From Haliclona indistincta (Eukaryota > Porifera > Demospongiae > Haplosclerida > Chalinidae), in assembly GCA_964017065.1 (NCBI GenBank), contig OZ024789.1, forward strand, positions 6,080,191 through 6,144,190: a DNA stretch of 64,000 bases, in the 5' to 3' direction. Position numbers and translations under genes: made by a program. The notes below the pieces were generated by a model that made no database searches, was not told where the DNA came from, and saw only the letters and a program-made list of their open reading frames with translations. Shown here one piece after another: positions 24,212 to 37,275 of this stretch (position 1 is its first letter; every line of letters starts with the position of its first letter).

Positions 24212-25606
24212 CTATTGTGCTCCTTTCAATTCACTGCCGATCTTGTAAGCAGCTGCTTTGTTCCAGTCAAACTTTGTACGAGTGATGGGCAACTGGCGAC
24301 GAAGTGCCTTGAATGTGGTCTGGCTCATTGTCTTGTAGTTCTCACCAAGAGCACTCTGCAAACAAAACAAGATAATTGTCATACAAGCACTCTCTATACA
24401 AATATCTACCGTGTAGCGGAAAATTTCTTAGAGCATTTCGCGAATAATCGCTATTGCCCTATCTTTGTCAACAAAAAACAAGACATTCTATTTCTTATCA
24501 AGCCTTTTGGGGTTAAAAAGTTTAGAGAAAAAAACTTTCTACTTAACTGGGATTCGAACTCAGACTCTCTAAGAAGTCTACGATGTTAGACCATCACACG
24601 CCTTATCACGCGCCCACCATGTTTTACCTTAAAACCAGTAATACTAGCGAACACTTAATTTAGCGTTTTGCGATTAATAAAGACATTTAGCGTATACTTT
24701 TAGCTGTTATTTAATGAGATTCATGCTCATTAACAGTCATTATTACTGCGAAACCACAGCTATGTAGAATGAATCTCATTACAGTTAGGACCTAAATTTA
24801 GCGTTTGTGACCTCACTTTCAAAAAATGCTAAATTAGTGGTCGCTAATAATACTGGTTTTAAGGTTCCTAACTTATTTTTAGACCAGGCCTTTAATCGAG
24901 ACTGGGTTCTATTCAAAGAGGTACCTGATATTCATTCTCTCCCTTTTCAATTGCTTTCACGATTGCCTTAGCAGTGCCGTCTTCATCCTGCAAAGGAACA
25001 GAGCAATAAACGTCGTACACGAACCAAACCAGTACTAACCGATGACTTGAATGAGTCAGTGATATCCTTGTGTGAAGACAGTTGAACATTACCATCTTCA
25101 TAATAGTGTACCTGTACAGTAGCAAAAGGAACGTTAATATAGACCACACAATAACTTGAGAATAAGAACTAGTTTGTATAGGCATGGTAAAGTTAAAAAA
25201 CTTTTCTTAAACATTTGTAATCGTATTTCAAGTCACAAATTGAGGTAGTAGTAAAACTTTTTTCGCGGAACAAAATTATAGTCAATAAACTGATAGTAGC
25301 ACTAAGGTGTAGCGGAAGAAAAAACAATAATAATCAAAATAAGATAAGAGCAATACACAAGAAAACAACGAAAACAAACGAAAAAAAAACTATCTAGCCA
25401 ACATAAGATGAGGAGCAGAGCCAAGGGAACCCATGACATGGAACAAAATTATTAAATTTTGTGGAATAAAATTGCATACAACACAAACACGAATTGTTAC
25501 TACAGTAGCTAGTGTCTGGTCACCTGAGCATTGACGACTGCCTTTAGCTCTCCAGAGCCTCCAGGTGAGAACACTGCCTCCCATTGTGACCGCCAGCGAC
25601 CATTCC

Positions 25607-25803
25607 TACACAACACACACACACAGAGAAAGTGACACACCCACACAACACAAAGTGACACGCCCACGCAACACATAAAGTGACACACCCACGCAACACA
25701 GAAAGTGACACACCCACACAACACAGAAAGTGACACACCCACACAACACAGAAAGTGACACACCCACACAACACAGAAAGTGACACACCCACACAACACA
25801 GAG
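25607..25803. repeat. 25-bp minisatellite, CapZ alpha copy 2 intron
   Basis: Same unit as at 6,834, about seven tandem copies, differing from copies 1 and 3 in unit number and variants. Stop-free in several frames, so long cysteine/valine-rich frames across it are meaningless. Confidence 0.85.
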
Positions 25804-26006
25804 TAACATAGCAACATACAATATTAGACTATCTACAAATACAATGTCATGTGACTCACCAGAAATTTCTGGGGTTATATTTGTGGTCTTCTATACACAC
25901 TACCAACTTGATCTTGCTTCCCTCAGTACTACCATACACCTGTATCATGATGACACAGCTCATAAGAACAGTTCAGGTCACTCAAATACAAGTACAAATG
26001 CATAGG

Positions 26007-26194
26007 TACCGCATAGCGGGAAAATTTCGTGGTAGAAAATTTTAGCGAATTTCGCGAATTACAGACTATTGGTGAAAATAACTATTATCCGCGAATGTCT
26101 TGTTTTAGTTGACAAAGATAGGGCAATAGCGCTGATTCACGAAAATACTATTTATGAAATGCGCGCATTCGTGAAAATTTCCCGCTATACAGTA
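26007..26194. mobile_element. MITE with TACCGCATAGCGGG termini
   Basis: Positional homologue of the element at 7,252 in the same CapZ alpha intron, with one terminal base changed and internal divergence. A further element of similar style (aaattttcgtgggtcgacc, ttttcgtggttgaaaa) lies at about 26,535-26,830. Confidence 0.65.
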
Positions 26195-27055
26195 TAAGGT
26201 ATATTTTATACATGTATACTAAGAATGAGAAAATTAAATGTAAGGATTTAATGGACAAATTTTAATACATGCAGAAGTGTGGGACCCTTTAATCAGGAGC
26301 CTTGGGAGTCGGGATAGTGTCCTACAGTAATTGAGCTGATTAGAAAGGTGATGTGGGTTGCTTAACAAAGAATTCGGGATCACATGTAGTGTACACATTA
26401 AAGTGGGTGTCCTCAGGTATGTCAACAAGGAGGGAATAATTCTTGCCCTATTGACTACGATATCAATGCATAACAGATAAAACTTCAAATCTTCAAGAAC
26501 AATAGGTTGTCAAATACTTGCATGTACAATAGACTACTCTAGTAGAAAATTTTCGTGTAACAAATTTTCGTGGGTCGACCTGCCCATGAAAATATTTTAA
26601 CATTGAATTTTATCAACACATTATGCGAATGTGCAGTAGTACTAATAGTACTGTCACTGGCTCAGTAAAAGTAACTCCAGACAGACAGTATTTCAGCTGC
26701 AGCCAGCTCTTGAGCATAAATTTGAGTCTTCCAGCATACAACTCGATATAATTTGTATGAAATATTTTCTTGTTAAAAAATTTTCGTGGTTGAAAATACC
26801 CATGAAAATATTGTAATTTCCAGATTTACGGTAATAAGTTACATGTATATTCTATTCTAACTCACAGTAGCGATACCAGCAGGGTAGTGACCCTTGATGT
26901 AGCCTGCTACTGCCTTATCTAATGCAGCACGATAATGGCTCAGCTTTGCTGTCTGTGTGAGCTGGCTCTACATCACCTGCTTCCTACAGACAAGACAGAG
27001 ACAGAGAAATGTGAAATGACAATGACACAACCAACACACACTCGTTATGTGAGGA

Positions 27056-27634
27056 AAAAATATAGGTTATACCAAGAAAAGGAGGGCAATACGGGATTTA
27101 AATCACCGCGGAAACCGATAGTATAGATGACCCGAGCGCGAAGCGCGAGGGCGTCTATTTCGGTTTCCAAGGTGATTTTAATCCCGTATTGCCCGACTGT
27201 TTCATGGTATAAGGTATTTATACCATACTGCGCTCTCAGGTAAGCTTCCCAGGACTACCAAGCACTGAAACAAGCCCTCTACTGTTGCGAGAAGCCAGTA
27301 GTGTCGCCGTTTCCATCATCGAGCGATGATCGTGTAAGAGCGCGTCGTTTGAATTCATAAGTTAGTGACGACGCTTCAGTTTACTATCTTCCAGCCGTGT
27401 AGAAGCGCTACTTTGGGTCTCACTAGAAGCGCTTAACTACGAAGTGTAAGTGCGTGAATCAAATCTTTTTCCAAGCTACGACAGTATAACTGTTTTGTTC
27501 ACAACGGGTCCATTCTGCGGTGTGATAAGTGAAATTGGAGGTGTAATAAGTGAACTGGGAGGTGTAATAAGTGAAATAAATTACCTCGTTTTGAGCAATC
27601 TGATTGGTCAGAAACATTGAAGTATGGTATAATA
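27056..27634. mobile_element. Insertion element in a CapZ alpha copy 2 intron
   Basis: Copies 1 and 3 read straight through (gaggaaaaataaacg), so 0.58 kb was inserted here. Termini ggttatacca and tatggtataa are short inverted repeats. Inside, gggcaatacgggatttaaat pairs with ccgtattgcccg around a core rich in gcgcgaagcgcg, resembling the 1,403-1,791 element. No transposase. Confidence 0.65.
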
Positions 27635-28917
27635 AACGTTTTTACTTCAACAGAGTGTCTTGCATACAATAATACAAACTATTGATACAATCGCATGTGA
27701 CACGGAATTCCCATTGTGGAAAAGAATGACCCCAACCAACTTTGGAGTTGGAAAATTAATTTTATTTCAGTAAAAACCATGAATGTGTGAATGAATTTGT
27801 CATCTGAGTCATACTTATTTTCAATCTAGTTGTACATGTCAAATTTGATGGTTAAGATGTAAGGTAACAAAAACACGTGGGCAACGACGAAACAATTCAC
27901 AAGTTAGGATGACACAACTGGCGAGTCTGACGCAAGCAAGTGTTACCCTAGCTACATTTTGTACGTCTGAGCTGTACAGTATGATTGTATATTGAGTCCA
28001 GTATGACTCCTCACCTTCCTCAGATGATCGTATTTGAATTGTTGTTTCCCTCTGGGGTCTAGGTACTTTGAACCATCCAGTTTGCCGTGCCGTGTGATGA
28101 GAACCTGCACATGAAAATAAACACTGCATAAAACCCTCGTATCACACACATGACTACTATTGAGATTAGCACCATAGCTTTAGTCTTGCAAGCTCTTATA
28201 CAGTACTAACTAACAAGAAGAGGCGTAATACGAAATTTGTCAGTTTAACGTACAATTTCTCTACTAAAGTCTGAATGCTTATTTTTCAAGTGGTTAATGC
28301 ACGAAAATTTAAGCTCAGAATTTAAGAAATACCATGACCAGTACTAGAACCCAGACTATCAGCAAGATACATGTACAACATTTCTACCACTTCCCATTGC
28401 ACATTGCATTACTCACTTAAATTGTATTTCATACCTGGCATTTACACAATGTATTAGAATCGATTCATAAAAGAGGAAACACGGTATTACTATTAGGCAA
28501 TCTGATAATTTACCAGAGTGCATGGGTCCAGAAAGCAAAAAGGAAGTGACAAATTCAATAATACCAATATCCTGGCACAAATATCTATTTAGTTGTACGG
28601 TTATGAAAAATAACAATGAGAAGGTTTACTCAATGACCAAAGTGTAGTCAATATCCTAAAATGGTTACACAGTATGTTTACCTGGTCTCGATCCACCTTT
28701 GCTGGAGTGAACTGGTCCATGTTGTACTCACTAAATGCACTACAGACAAGAATAAAACAAACGTTTATAGAGAGAGAGAATACCAACACACATTAATACC
28801 ATAATCTAGCAATCTGAGGGGCAGTGGAGAATACACACAATGAACCACATTGTAAACTTTGCCAAAGCATAAAAACAACACGTTTCATGAATCAAAATGG
28901 ACCAAAATGCACATTCA

Positions 28918-28918
<1 letters not shown>

Positions 28919-29004
<86 letters not shown>

Positions 29005-29027
29005 CACACACACGCACACACACACTC
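28919..29027. repeat. (CA)n microsatellite
   Basis: CA tract in the CapZ alpha intron, positional homologue of the tracts at 9,824 and 32,294. A shorter CA run follows at 29,151-29,176. Confidence 0.95.
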
Positions 29028-29148
29028 ATCCCATTAGTACTACAGGTGTATACAGTGACTAAAAAAACACGTTTTTTACTACATTTAAATTTTGGTTTCT
29101 AGTGGAGGAATAAATACCCGAGTTACAACACTGTGTACAAAGTTACGT

Positions 29149-29181
<33 letters not shown>

Positions 29182-29832
29182 GTACACGGTTTCACACATA
29201 CACACACGCATTAATTCTGCGAGAAAAGCTTGTATACTAGAATCTTCATGGTGTCTTCTTGCGTGTAGTGTCAAATTACTATGCAGGCATGCAAAGTTAT
29301 AATAAGCTCCTAATCTCTACACATGCCACAAGAATGAGCTTTGTTAATTGATACTGTACTAGAATGTGGTACTGTGTGTGGTTGCTGATGGTAACAAACA
29401 GACTACTGTATGGCTCCGCCCATCGAGGGTAACTATGACAACGTACCTTGATGCTCCCTCCTTTAACAGCCGGTCATTGCCCAGTAATACACGAACATCT
29501 GAGAAGAAATTTACCACAAATTACATAAACAATTGAGAACAGTTAGTATGTTTAGCTAATGCTGGAATGCTGTGAGACTGTGGATGTCAGTTGCAGTTTA
29601 CAAGAAAAAGTGGGTAAAAAATTTTGAAAATAATACTCTTTTTATTACTAGAATAAAGTGTAACAAGCCGTAAGTTGGGTAGTTAGAGGAGGAATGTCCC
29701 TACTCCTCCTTCAGAGGTTGTTTATCAGACCACATGACACCACACAACATGACACACACTTGTCAAACACATGCGTGTTCTTACCGTTAAAAACTTCATT
29801 AAACTCTCCGGGAGGAGCATTCTTGATGAAAC

Positions 29833-32054
29833 CTGAAACAATTCTTATCTGTAGACGAAGAAGATAGATAAAATTTCATCAGGCAAACAAGCTTAGTGGT
29901 ATAAAAGAGTTCTCTAGAGATCACATAACACATGTATACTAAATCAGGAGACCAGTGAAGCAGTAAATTTGTCCAGATTAATGAGGTGACTCATTTCATT
30001 CAAATGCCTGCATCAAAGCATGTCCAGTTCGAGCCAAGGTTCAAATTACTGAACATTACTTCATGTGTAGTGATGGTTTGGGTTACCAATACTAAAACAC
30101 TTTTAGTTTGAGGAAACTTGTTTTGGTATACTATACTAAAACTAAAATTAAAGCTTTCGAACTTAACTAAAACTACAGTGGAACCTCTCTAAGGTGGACA
30201 CCATCGGGACCAACAAAAATTGTCCATTATAGAGAGGGTGTCCTCTGGTCAGGGGTTATTATATATTATGTGGGATTCAATAAGTGTCCATTATAGAGGA
30301 ATGCTGTAATACTAAACAAAATCTCTATAACAAGCTCTCCCTTTCTATTGTATTCAGCTCAACTGGCGCCATAAAAATGATTCATTACAAGTCATTTTTT
30401 GTTTCAATGTTTCAATATGTACATGTATGTTTCTAAGCCATTGCTAGCAAAATCAATCGATTGGCATACATGTAGTATGAGCAGGTATAAGACCATCTTT
30501 TACAAAAAACTAACCAAAACATTTTAAGACATCTTGTTACTATAACTAAACTAAACTAAAGAAAATTTGAAAGCTGTACAGTTTCTACTGAATCATACTG
30601 AAATTCAAACTTGCTACTAAAACAAACATTTTATGTCGTTACCCTACACTACTATATCAAGCACATAATAGGTCACCACACACTACTTATTTTGATTATG
30701 TACTAAGCACTGTTTATCAGTGAAGTTAGAGCTGATATGGGTAGTCCGCCAGCAGAGTTGCCTGATTAACAGTGCTCGTCCACTTTTAAAATCAGATACA
30801 CGATGTATACACCTCACTGTGGGCAATATAGACACATACATGCATTTCAATGTTACTTTAATCAGACAGGAACTAGTAATAAGAAACACTGGTCATGTGT
30901 GTACTTTCACCGTGGGCTCTGTATACAAACTGGTCTATAAAAGCTTACAGTATACAACCATCAACACTAGCTCTTAGGAAGAGATCACCAGAGTATTACA
31001 CCACCAACTGTTGTTGTAAATCATTGAGTTATCAACAACACTTCTAAAGACTGTGTTGCATCTTCTCTTTGCGTTGTCTCATTAAGTTTACAACCAGAAA
31101 CTACTAACTAAGTAAAAACGTATGATGTTATGAAGTGTCTTTAATACTCGAAATGCTTTTTGAACACAATGATAGGAGACCAAAACTGCTTATAGCATTT
31201 GCAAGGCAGATGCGATAATTTCACATGGAAAGGAGAAAAGTGAAAATGACCACTGACTGAAAATGTTCAAATTTAAGAAGGGCATTAAATAGAATACTTA
31301 CTAGACATGTCCCGAAAATGTGCATGATTTTAGTGTTGATAGAATTTTTATATTGGACGTGACAAAAGCTTTAAGCCAGAGATCAAACCACCACCATGGT
31401 GAAAGCTGTACTCTTATACACTGTTACCCGTTGGATTATTTAGGGATAAGTTACTGAAGACATGACTACAGGTCAGAGTGCAGCACTGAGGGGACTATCA
31501 AACTAAGATCTAATCTTCTATGTAGCCTAACTCTTACATAACAAGTTACTCAGATGAAAATCAAGTATGATCATAATATTTAAAGCTATGCACATATGAA
31601 CCTAAAGGAAGCAGATTGGAGCAACACACATTCTTAAATTAAGCAGCATATGATGTGGGGTCAACCATGAGTACAAGCAGTGTCAAGACTAGTCTTAGCT
31701 TATCGACAAAGAACTACGACGAGGCTGTGCTAGTCACTGAGTCAACACACAGTCAAAACACTGAGTCAACACATTGCGTTGCCCACTTACATATATTGTA
31801 GTTCATACCTGGCATTTATTAGAATTGATGCATAAAGAGGAAATAGGGTATTACTATTAGGCAATCTGATAATTTCTCAAATTTACCAGAGTGCATGGGT
31901 CCAGAAAGCAAATAGGAAGTGACAAATTCAATAATACCAATATCGTGGCACAATTATCTATTTAGTTGTATGGTAATAAAAAATAACAATGAGAAGGTTT
32001 ACTCAATGACCACAGTGTAGTCAATATCCTAAAATGGTTACACAGTGTGTTTAC
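29833..32054. other. CapZ alpha upstream/intronic sequence, duplicated
   Basis: No exon recognised. This stretch is near-identical to about 34,773-37,204, showing that a unit of CapZ alpha 5' exons plus upstream DNA was duplicated in tandem. A TA-flanked MITE (about 30,175-30,308) lies inside. The start-codon exon of CapZ alpha should lie upstream of 29,832, but I could not identify it. Confidence 0.5.
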
Positions 32055-32293
32055 CTGGTCTCGATCCACCTTCGCTGGAGTGAACTGGTCCATGTTGTAC
32101 TCACTAAATGCACTACAGACAAGAATAAAACAAACGTTTATAGAGAGAGAGAATACCAACACACATTAATACCATAATCTAGCAATCTGAGGGGCAGTAG
32201 AGAATATACACAATGAACCACTTTATAAACTAAGCTCAAGCATAAAAACAACACGTTTCATGAATCAAAATGGACCAAAATGCACATTTCATC

Positions 32294-32511
<218 letters not shown>

Positions 32512-32539
32512 ATCCCATTAGTACTACAGATGTATATAT

Positions 32540-33153
32540 TAGCCTTGTCCCCAGGCCAAAATTTTTCGCAACGGAAAACGCAAATTAACGAAACGGCGAA
32601 AAATAAAGGTATTGCAAGGGTAATTAATGGTATGCATGCATGAATAAAATTAAAGAGTCCGAGCGAGTTTAAAAACAAGAAACGAAATATAGCTAAGCAA
32701 ACACGCACTCTAGAAGATTTGATCCGTCGCGAGGGAGTCTGAAGACAACCAGGGCAGCCAGTAAAACCATCGTTCAGTTGGAAAAATGGACTCGTGAAAG
32801 TCTTGGTACGCTACAGTTTCACGTGGAGTTTGTGAGGGCGCCAGTAGATCGGCTTAGACTTCCTGAACTAGTCCACACGTGTTTGCAATCTTTACGCTAA
32901 GCAGAGAAACGTGCACACAGTGAGAACTTCCATTACAGTAGAGCGAGAATACAGACAAATACACGGAATGACGCAGTATCCTAGAAGAATACAAGGTTAC
33001 GGATTCAGAATATCCTGCCGATTATACAGATTCTGTATAACGACTAACGCATGCGCACCAATCCCCTGCAATGGATACCAGGCCCTATTTTCGCGTTTCG
33101 TTCCGTCATTCGTTCCGTAAAGTTAGCGAAAATTGGGCGTGGGGACGAGGCTA
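32540..33153. mobile_element. MITE with TAGCCTYGTCCCC termini
   Basis: Termini tagccttgtccccagg and its near-complement ggggacgaggcta bound 0.61 kb, and cagatgtata is repeated on both sides. The sister copies lack it (ctacaggtgtatacagtgac). AT/GC mosaic inside, no coding capacity. Confidence 0.7.
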
Positions 33154-33915
33154 CAGATGTATACAATGACTACATTTAAACTTTTGGTTTCTAGTGGAGG
33201 AATAAATACCCAAGTTACAACACTGTGTACAAAGTTACGTCACACACATGTGCACGGACACACACACACGTGCACGGTTTCACACATACACACACACATT
33301 AATTCTGTGAGAAAAGCTTGCATACTAGAATCTTCATGGTGTTTTCTTGAGTTTGGTGTCACATTACTATGCAGGTATGTAATAAGCTCTTAATCTCTAC
33401 ACATGCCACAAGAATGAGCTTTGATAATTGATACTGTATTAGAATGTGGTACTGTGTATGGTTGCTGATGGTAACAGACTACTGTATGGCTCCGCCCATT
33501 GAGAGTAACTATGACAACGTACCTTGATGCTCCCTCCTTTAACAGCCGGTCATTGCCCAGTAATACACGAACATCTGAGAAGAAAAAATTAGAAATTTAC
33601 CACAAATTACAGAGAATAGTTAGTAGACAGTACGTTTAGCTAATGATGGAATGCTGTGAGAATGTGGTAGTTTACAAGGGGGGTGAAAAATTTTTGAAAA
33701 TATTCATTTTATTTTTTGTATTACTAGACCAAAGTGTAACAAGCTGGAAGTTGGGTAGTTAGAGGAGGCATGTCCCTACTCCTCCTTCAGAGGTTGTTTA
33801 TCAGACCACATGACACCACACAACATGACACACACTGGTCAAACACATGTGTGTACTTACCGTTAAAAACTTCATTAAACTCTCCGGGAGGAGCATTCTT
33901 GATGAAACCTGAAAC

Positions 33916-34772
33916 AATAGACCAGTTGCGTGTAAGCAATGGAATTTTAATGAAATCTTAATTACGCTTGATGTCACGACTGGGTGCTGCGGTTGCTGGA
34001 GAAAATGTATGGAGAGCATTGGAGAAACGAGCGGAAGTGCGCATAAAGCATCTACTGGTCGTCAAAGTATACCGTATGTTCTTGTTTTGCGAGACTGATG
34101 CAAAACTTCAGACAGTGGGACGTCCGATGAACTTCGAATGAAGCTTCTACGAGGCGTGGTTGCAGAGAAATCCATACGTAGAAAAGACTATCTGTCTATC
34201 ATGACTGGGCATAAGTGCTGCATCTGTGGAAATACTACTTCGAAAGATCCAAGTGTGCCATTCCATCGTTTCACTAAAGAACCAGGCAAGAGAGCACTTT
34301 GGTCACGCGTATTCCAACTTCGTGAGGAGAACATTTCTCCTAACAGCCGCGTTTGTGCAAGGCATTTTCCTGAAGGAAATGAGCAGCCACCAACGCAGAG
34401 CAGATACAGTATGCACTTGGTATGGTTTGCTGAGCTCAGCGCCTGGAATATCACTAGGGCAAAGTCTCACTTCTTGTACAGCGTCCATTTCACCAATCCC
34501 ACGAGTAAAACTGCCTCGATCTCTGCAACCACGCCTTGTAGAAGCTTCATTCGCAGTTCAACGGACGTCCCACTGTCTGAAGTTTTGCATCAGTCTTGCA
34601 AAACAAGAACATACGGTATACTTTGACGACCAGTAGATGCTTTATGCGCACTTCCGCTCGTTTCTCCAATGCTCTCCATACATTTTCTCTGGCAACCACA
34701 GCACCCAGTCGTGACGTCACGCGTAATTAAGCGTTAATGAATTCTTTAGCGCTTACACGCAACTGGTCTATT
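33916..34772. mobile_element. Inverted-repeat element carrying a THAP-domain ORF
   Basis: Termini aatagaccagttgcgtgtaa and its complement, with arms extending about 200 bp, enclose a short coding stretch. Copy 2 has the uninterrupted site cctgaaacaattcttatctg. No target duplication is obvious. THAP domains are the DNA-binding domains of P-element-type transposases, so this may be a deletion derivative of one. Confidence 0.7.
34138..34626 (+). CDS. THAP-type zinc finger ORF within the element
   Basis: 162 codons; an internal ATG at 34,201 is a good alternative start. The translation shows the C2CH THAP signature: CCICGN, then PFHRFTKEPGKRALW, then SRVCARHF. These give the zinc ligands Cys, Cys, Cys and His and the hydrophobic core. 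The rest of the ORF runs into the right inverted repeat and has no catalytic residues. It could act as a repressor-like fragment or be simply a relic; no transposase domain follows. Confidence 0.65.
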   Translation: MKLLRGVVAEKSIRRKDYLSIMTGHKCCICGNTTSKDPSVPFHRFTKEPGKRALWSRVFQLREENISPNSRVCARHFPEGNEQPPTQSRYSMHLVWFAELSAWNITRAKSHFLYSVHFTNPTSKTASISATTPCRSFIRSSTDVPLSEVLHQSCKTRTYGIL

Positions 34773-37204
34773 CTTATCTGTAGACGAAGAAGACAGATAA
34801 AAGTTTATCAGGCAAACAAGCTTAGTGCTGTAAAAGAGATCTCTAGAGATCAAATTGACACAAGTATGGAGACCAGTGAAGCAGTAAATTTGTTCAGATT
34901 AATGAGGTGACTCATTTCATTCAAATGCCTGCATCAAAGCATGTCCAGTTTGAGCCAAGGTTCAAATTACTGAACATTACTTTATGTGTAGTGATGGTTT
35001 GGGTTACTAATACTAAACACTTTTAGTTTGAGGAAGCTTGTTTTGGTATACTATACTAAAACTAAAATTAAAGCTTTCGAACTTAACCAAAACTACAGTG
35101 GAACCCCTCTAAGGTGGACACCATCGGGACCAACAAAAATTGTCCATTGTAGAGAGGGTGTCCTCTAGTCAGGGGTTTATTATACATTATGTGGGTTATA
35201 TGTGGGATTCAGTAAGTATCCATTATAGAGGGATGAGGGGTGTCCTCTAAGAGGGGTTCCACTGTACTACTAAACTAAAACAAAATCTCCATACTAAAGC
35301 AACAAGCTCTCCTTTCTATTGTATTCAGCTCAACTGGTGCCATAAAAATGATTCATTACGAGTCACTATTTGTTTCAATAACTTGTGAATGCATGTTTCT
35401 AACACATTGCTAGCAAAATCAATCATATGAGCAGGTATTTCACTAAAGATGGTATGAGCAGGTACCGTCTTTTACTAAAACTAACCAAAACATTTTGAGA
35501 CATCTTGTTACTATAACAACTAAACTAAAGAAAATTTGAAAGCTGTGCAGTTTTTACTAATACTGAAATTCAAACTTGCTACTAAAACAAACATTTTATG
35601 TGGTTACCCTACACTACTATATCAAGCACATTAATAGGTCACCACACACTACTTATTTTGATTATGTACTAAGCAGTGTTTATCAGTGAATTTAGAACTG
35701 ATTTGGGTAGTTCGCCAGCAGAGTTGCCGTGTTAAAAGTGCTCTTCCACTTTTATAATCAGTTACACAATGAATACACCTCACTGAGGGCAATATAGACA
35801 CGTACATGCATTTCAATGTTACTTTAATCAGACAGGAACTAGTAATAAGAAACACTGAGCATGTGTGTACTTTCACCGTGGGCTCTGTATACAAACTGGT
35901 CTATAAAAGCTTATAGTATACAACCATCAACACTAGCTCTTAGGAAGAGATCACCAGAGTATTACACCACCAACTGTTGTTGTAAATCACTGAGTTATCA
36001 ACAACACTTCTAAAGGCTGTGCTGCATCTTCTCTTTGCGTTGTCTCATTACAACCAGAAATTACTAACTAAGTACAAAAGCACCATATTGCTGCCATTGT
36101 TCCATGAAGTACTGATATTCTCCAAACCAGGAGTCCATAATCAACCGCGCCTACTAAGAGTAGGAGTGTGAATCGCCCACGCTTTAATTGGATTTTCTGC
36201 CAGCGAACTGTCGCTAGCGGATATACTATTTTTAGCGCTTGAAGATGGCAGCTCAATACTGAAGACAGAGAGTTGTCTATGATCTAAGCGCTGAGGAAGC
36301 ATCCTGGTCTCTATTTCTAGCTCGATTTACAAGGCCGTCGTTGCCTTCGCCAATCCTCGTGAGCGTGGATGTCTTCCGTTCGATCAAAGCTTCGTGTCAT
36401 ATCACTGGTCAGCTGTTTCCCAGAGTTCCATTCCTTACCTGAGTTGTAACAGTAGTTGTTACGGTTAGTGGCAGCGATACAACACATAACTGAAGCGGAA
36501 CAGCTATGCTGACAAGTCAACACAGCAGCTCCAAGGTTCCAGTTGTATGATCGAGCGATAAACAGCTTCGAAACAATCAGATAGCCGAACCACGAACGTA
36601 CAGTTGATCTAGCGACGCCACGATGTGGCTGGATAGGCTATCAGATGCTTTCACGAGTACATACAGTTCGATACAGTTGCTCTCAGGTTGCCATGTTCAA
36701 GGAGGTGCGGTCTAACTGCGCTAAAAATAGTATATCCGCTAGCGACAGTTCGCTGGCAGAAAATCCAATTAAAGCGTGGGCGATTCACACTCCTACTCTT
36801 TAGTAGGCGCGGTTGATTATGGACTCCTGGTACAAGCAGTGTCAAGACTAGTCTTAGCTTATCGTCAGAGAACTATGACGAGGCTGTGCTAGTCACTGAG
36901 TCAACACACGGTCAACACACTGAGTCAACACATTGCGTTGCCCACTTACATATATTGTAGTTCATACCTGGCATTTATTAGAATCGATGCATAAAGAGGA
37001 AATACTATTAGGCAATCTGATAATTTCTCAAATTTACCAGAGTGCATGGGTCCAGAAAGCAAAAGGAAATGACAAATTCAATAATACCAATATCCTAGAA
37101 CAATTACCTATTTAGTTGTACGGTAATGAAAAATAACAATGAGAGTGTTTACTCAATGACCACAGTGTAGTCAATATCCTAAAATGGTTACACAGTGTGT
37201 TTAC
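34773..37204. other. Second copy of CapZ alpha upstream sequence; no exon seen
   Basis: Near-duplicate of 29,833-32,054, with a TA-flanked MITE at 35,096-35,265 and a further element at 36,127-36,830. Open frames such as 35,649-35,894 recur in both duplicates but carry no recognised domain. Confidence 0.5.
36127..36830. mobile_element. Inverted-repeat element, 0.7 kb
   Basis: Termini ccaggagtccataatcaacc and complement; arms of about 115 bp (36,127-36,240 and 36,717-36,830) are near identical. The matching position of the first duplicate (near 31,110) lacks it. No ORF with a recognised domain. Confidence 0.75.
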
Positions 37205-37275
37205 CTGGTCTCGATCCACCTTTGCTGGAGTGAACTGGTCCATATTATATTATACTGGTCCATATCCTAAATGCA
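37205..37275 (-). pseudogene. CapZ alpha AFSEY exon, third tandem copy, broken
   Basis: The donor side and VDRDQ codons are preserved, but the middle has a duplicated ggtccatat segment, so the exon length and frame are lost. Downstream flank cacgcacgcacggcaataaa joins the next segment exactly as in block 3 (about 60,370). Confidence 0.6.

Larger units (their letters stand above)
24212..29832 (-). pseudogene. CAPZA: F-actin-capping protein subunit alpha, copy 2 (most complete; 1-nt frameshift)
   Basis: Transcript-order exons: 29,785-29,832 (FIKNAPPGEFNEVFN), 29,447-29,498, 28,682-28,739, 28,015-28,104, 26,866-26,983, 25,860-25,939, 25,524-25,605, 25,040-25,111, 24,925-24,987 and 24,212-24,355. 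This is the only full-length copy reaching the conserved APPGEFNEVFN segment near the N-terminus; the start-codon exon was not found. Exon 26,866-26,983 is 118 nt, against 117 nt in copies 1 and 3. The extra A in cacgataatggctc breaks the frame in the middle of the protein. If real, it truncates the product before the C-terminal half that binds actin; if a base-call error, this is the functional gene. All other exon lengths and phases match the sister copies. Called a pseudogene only provisionally. Confidence 0.6.
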
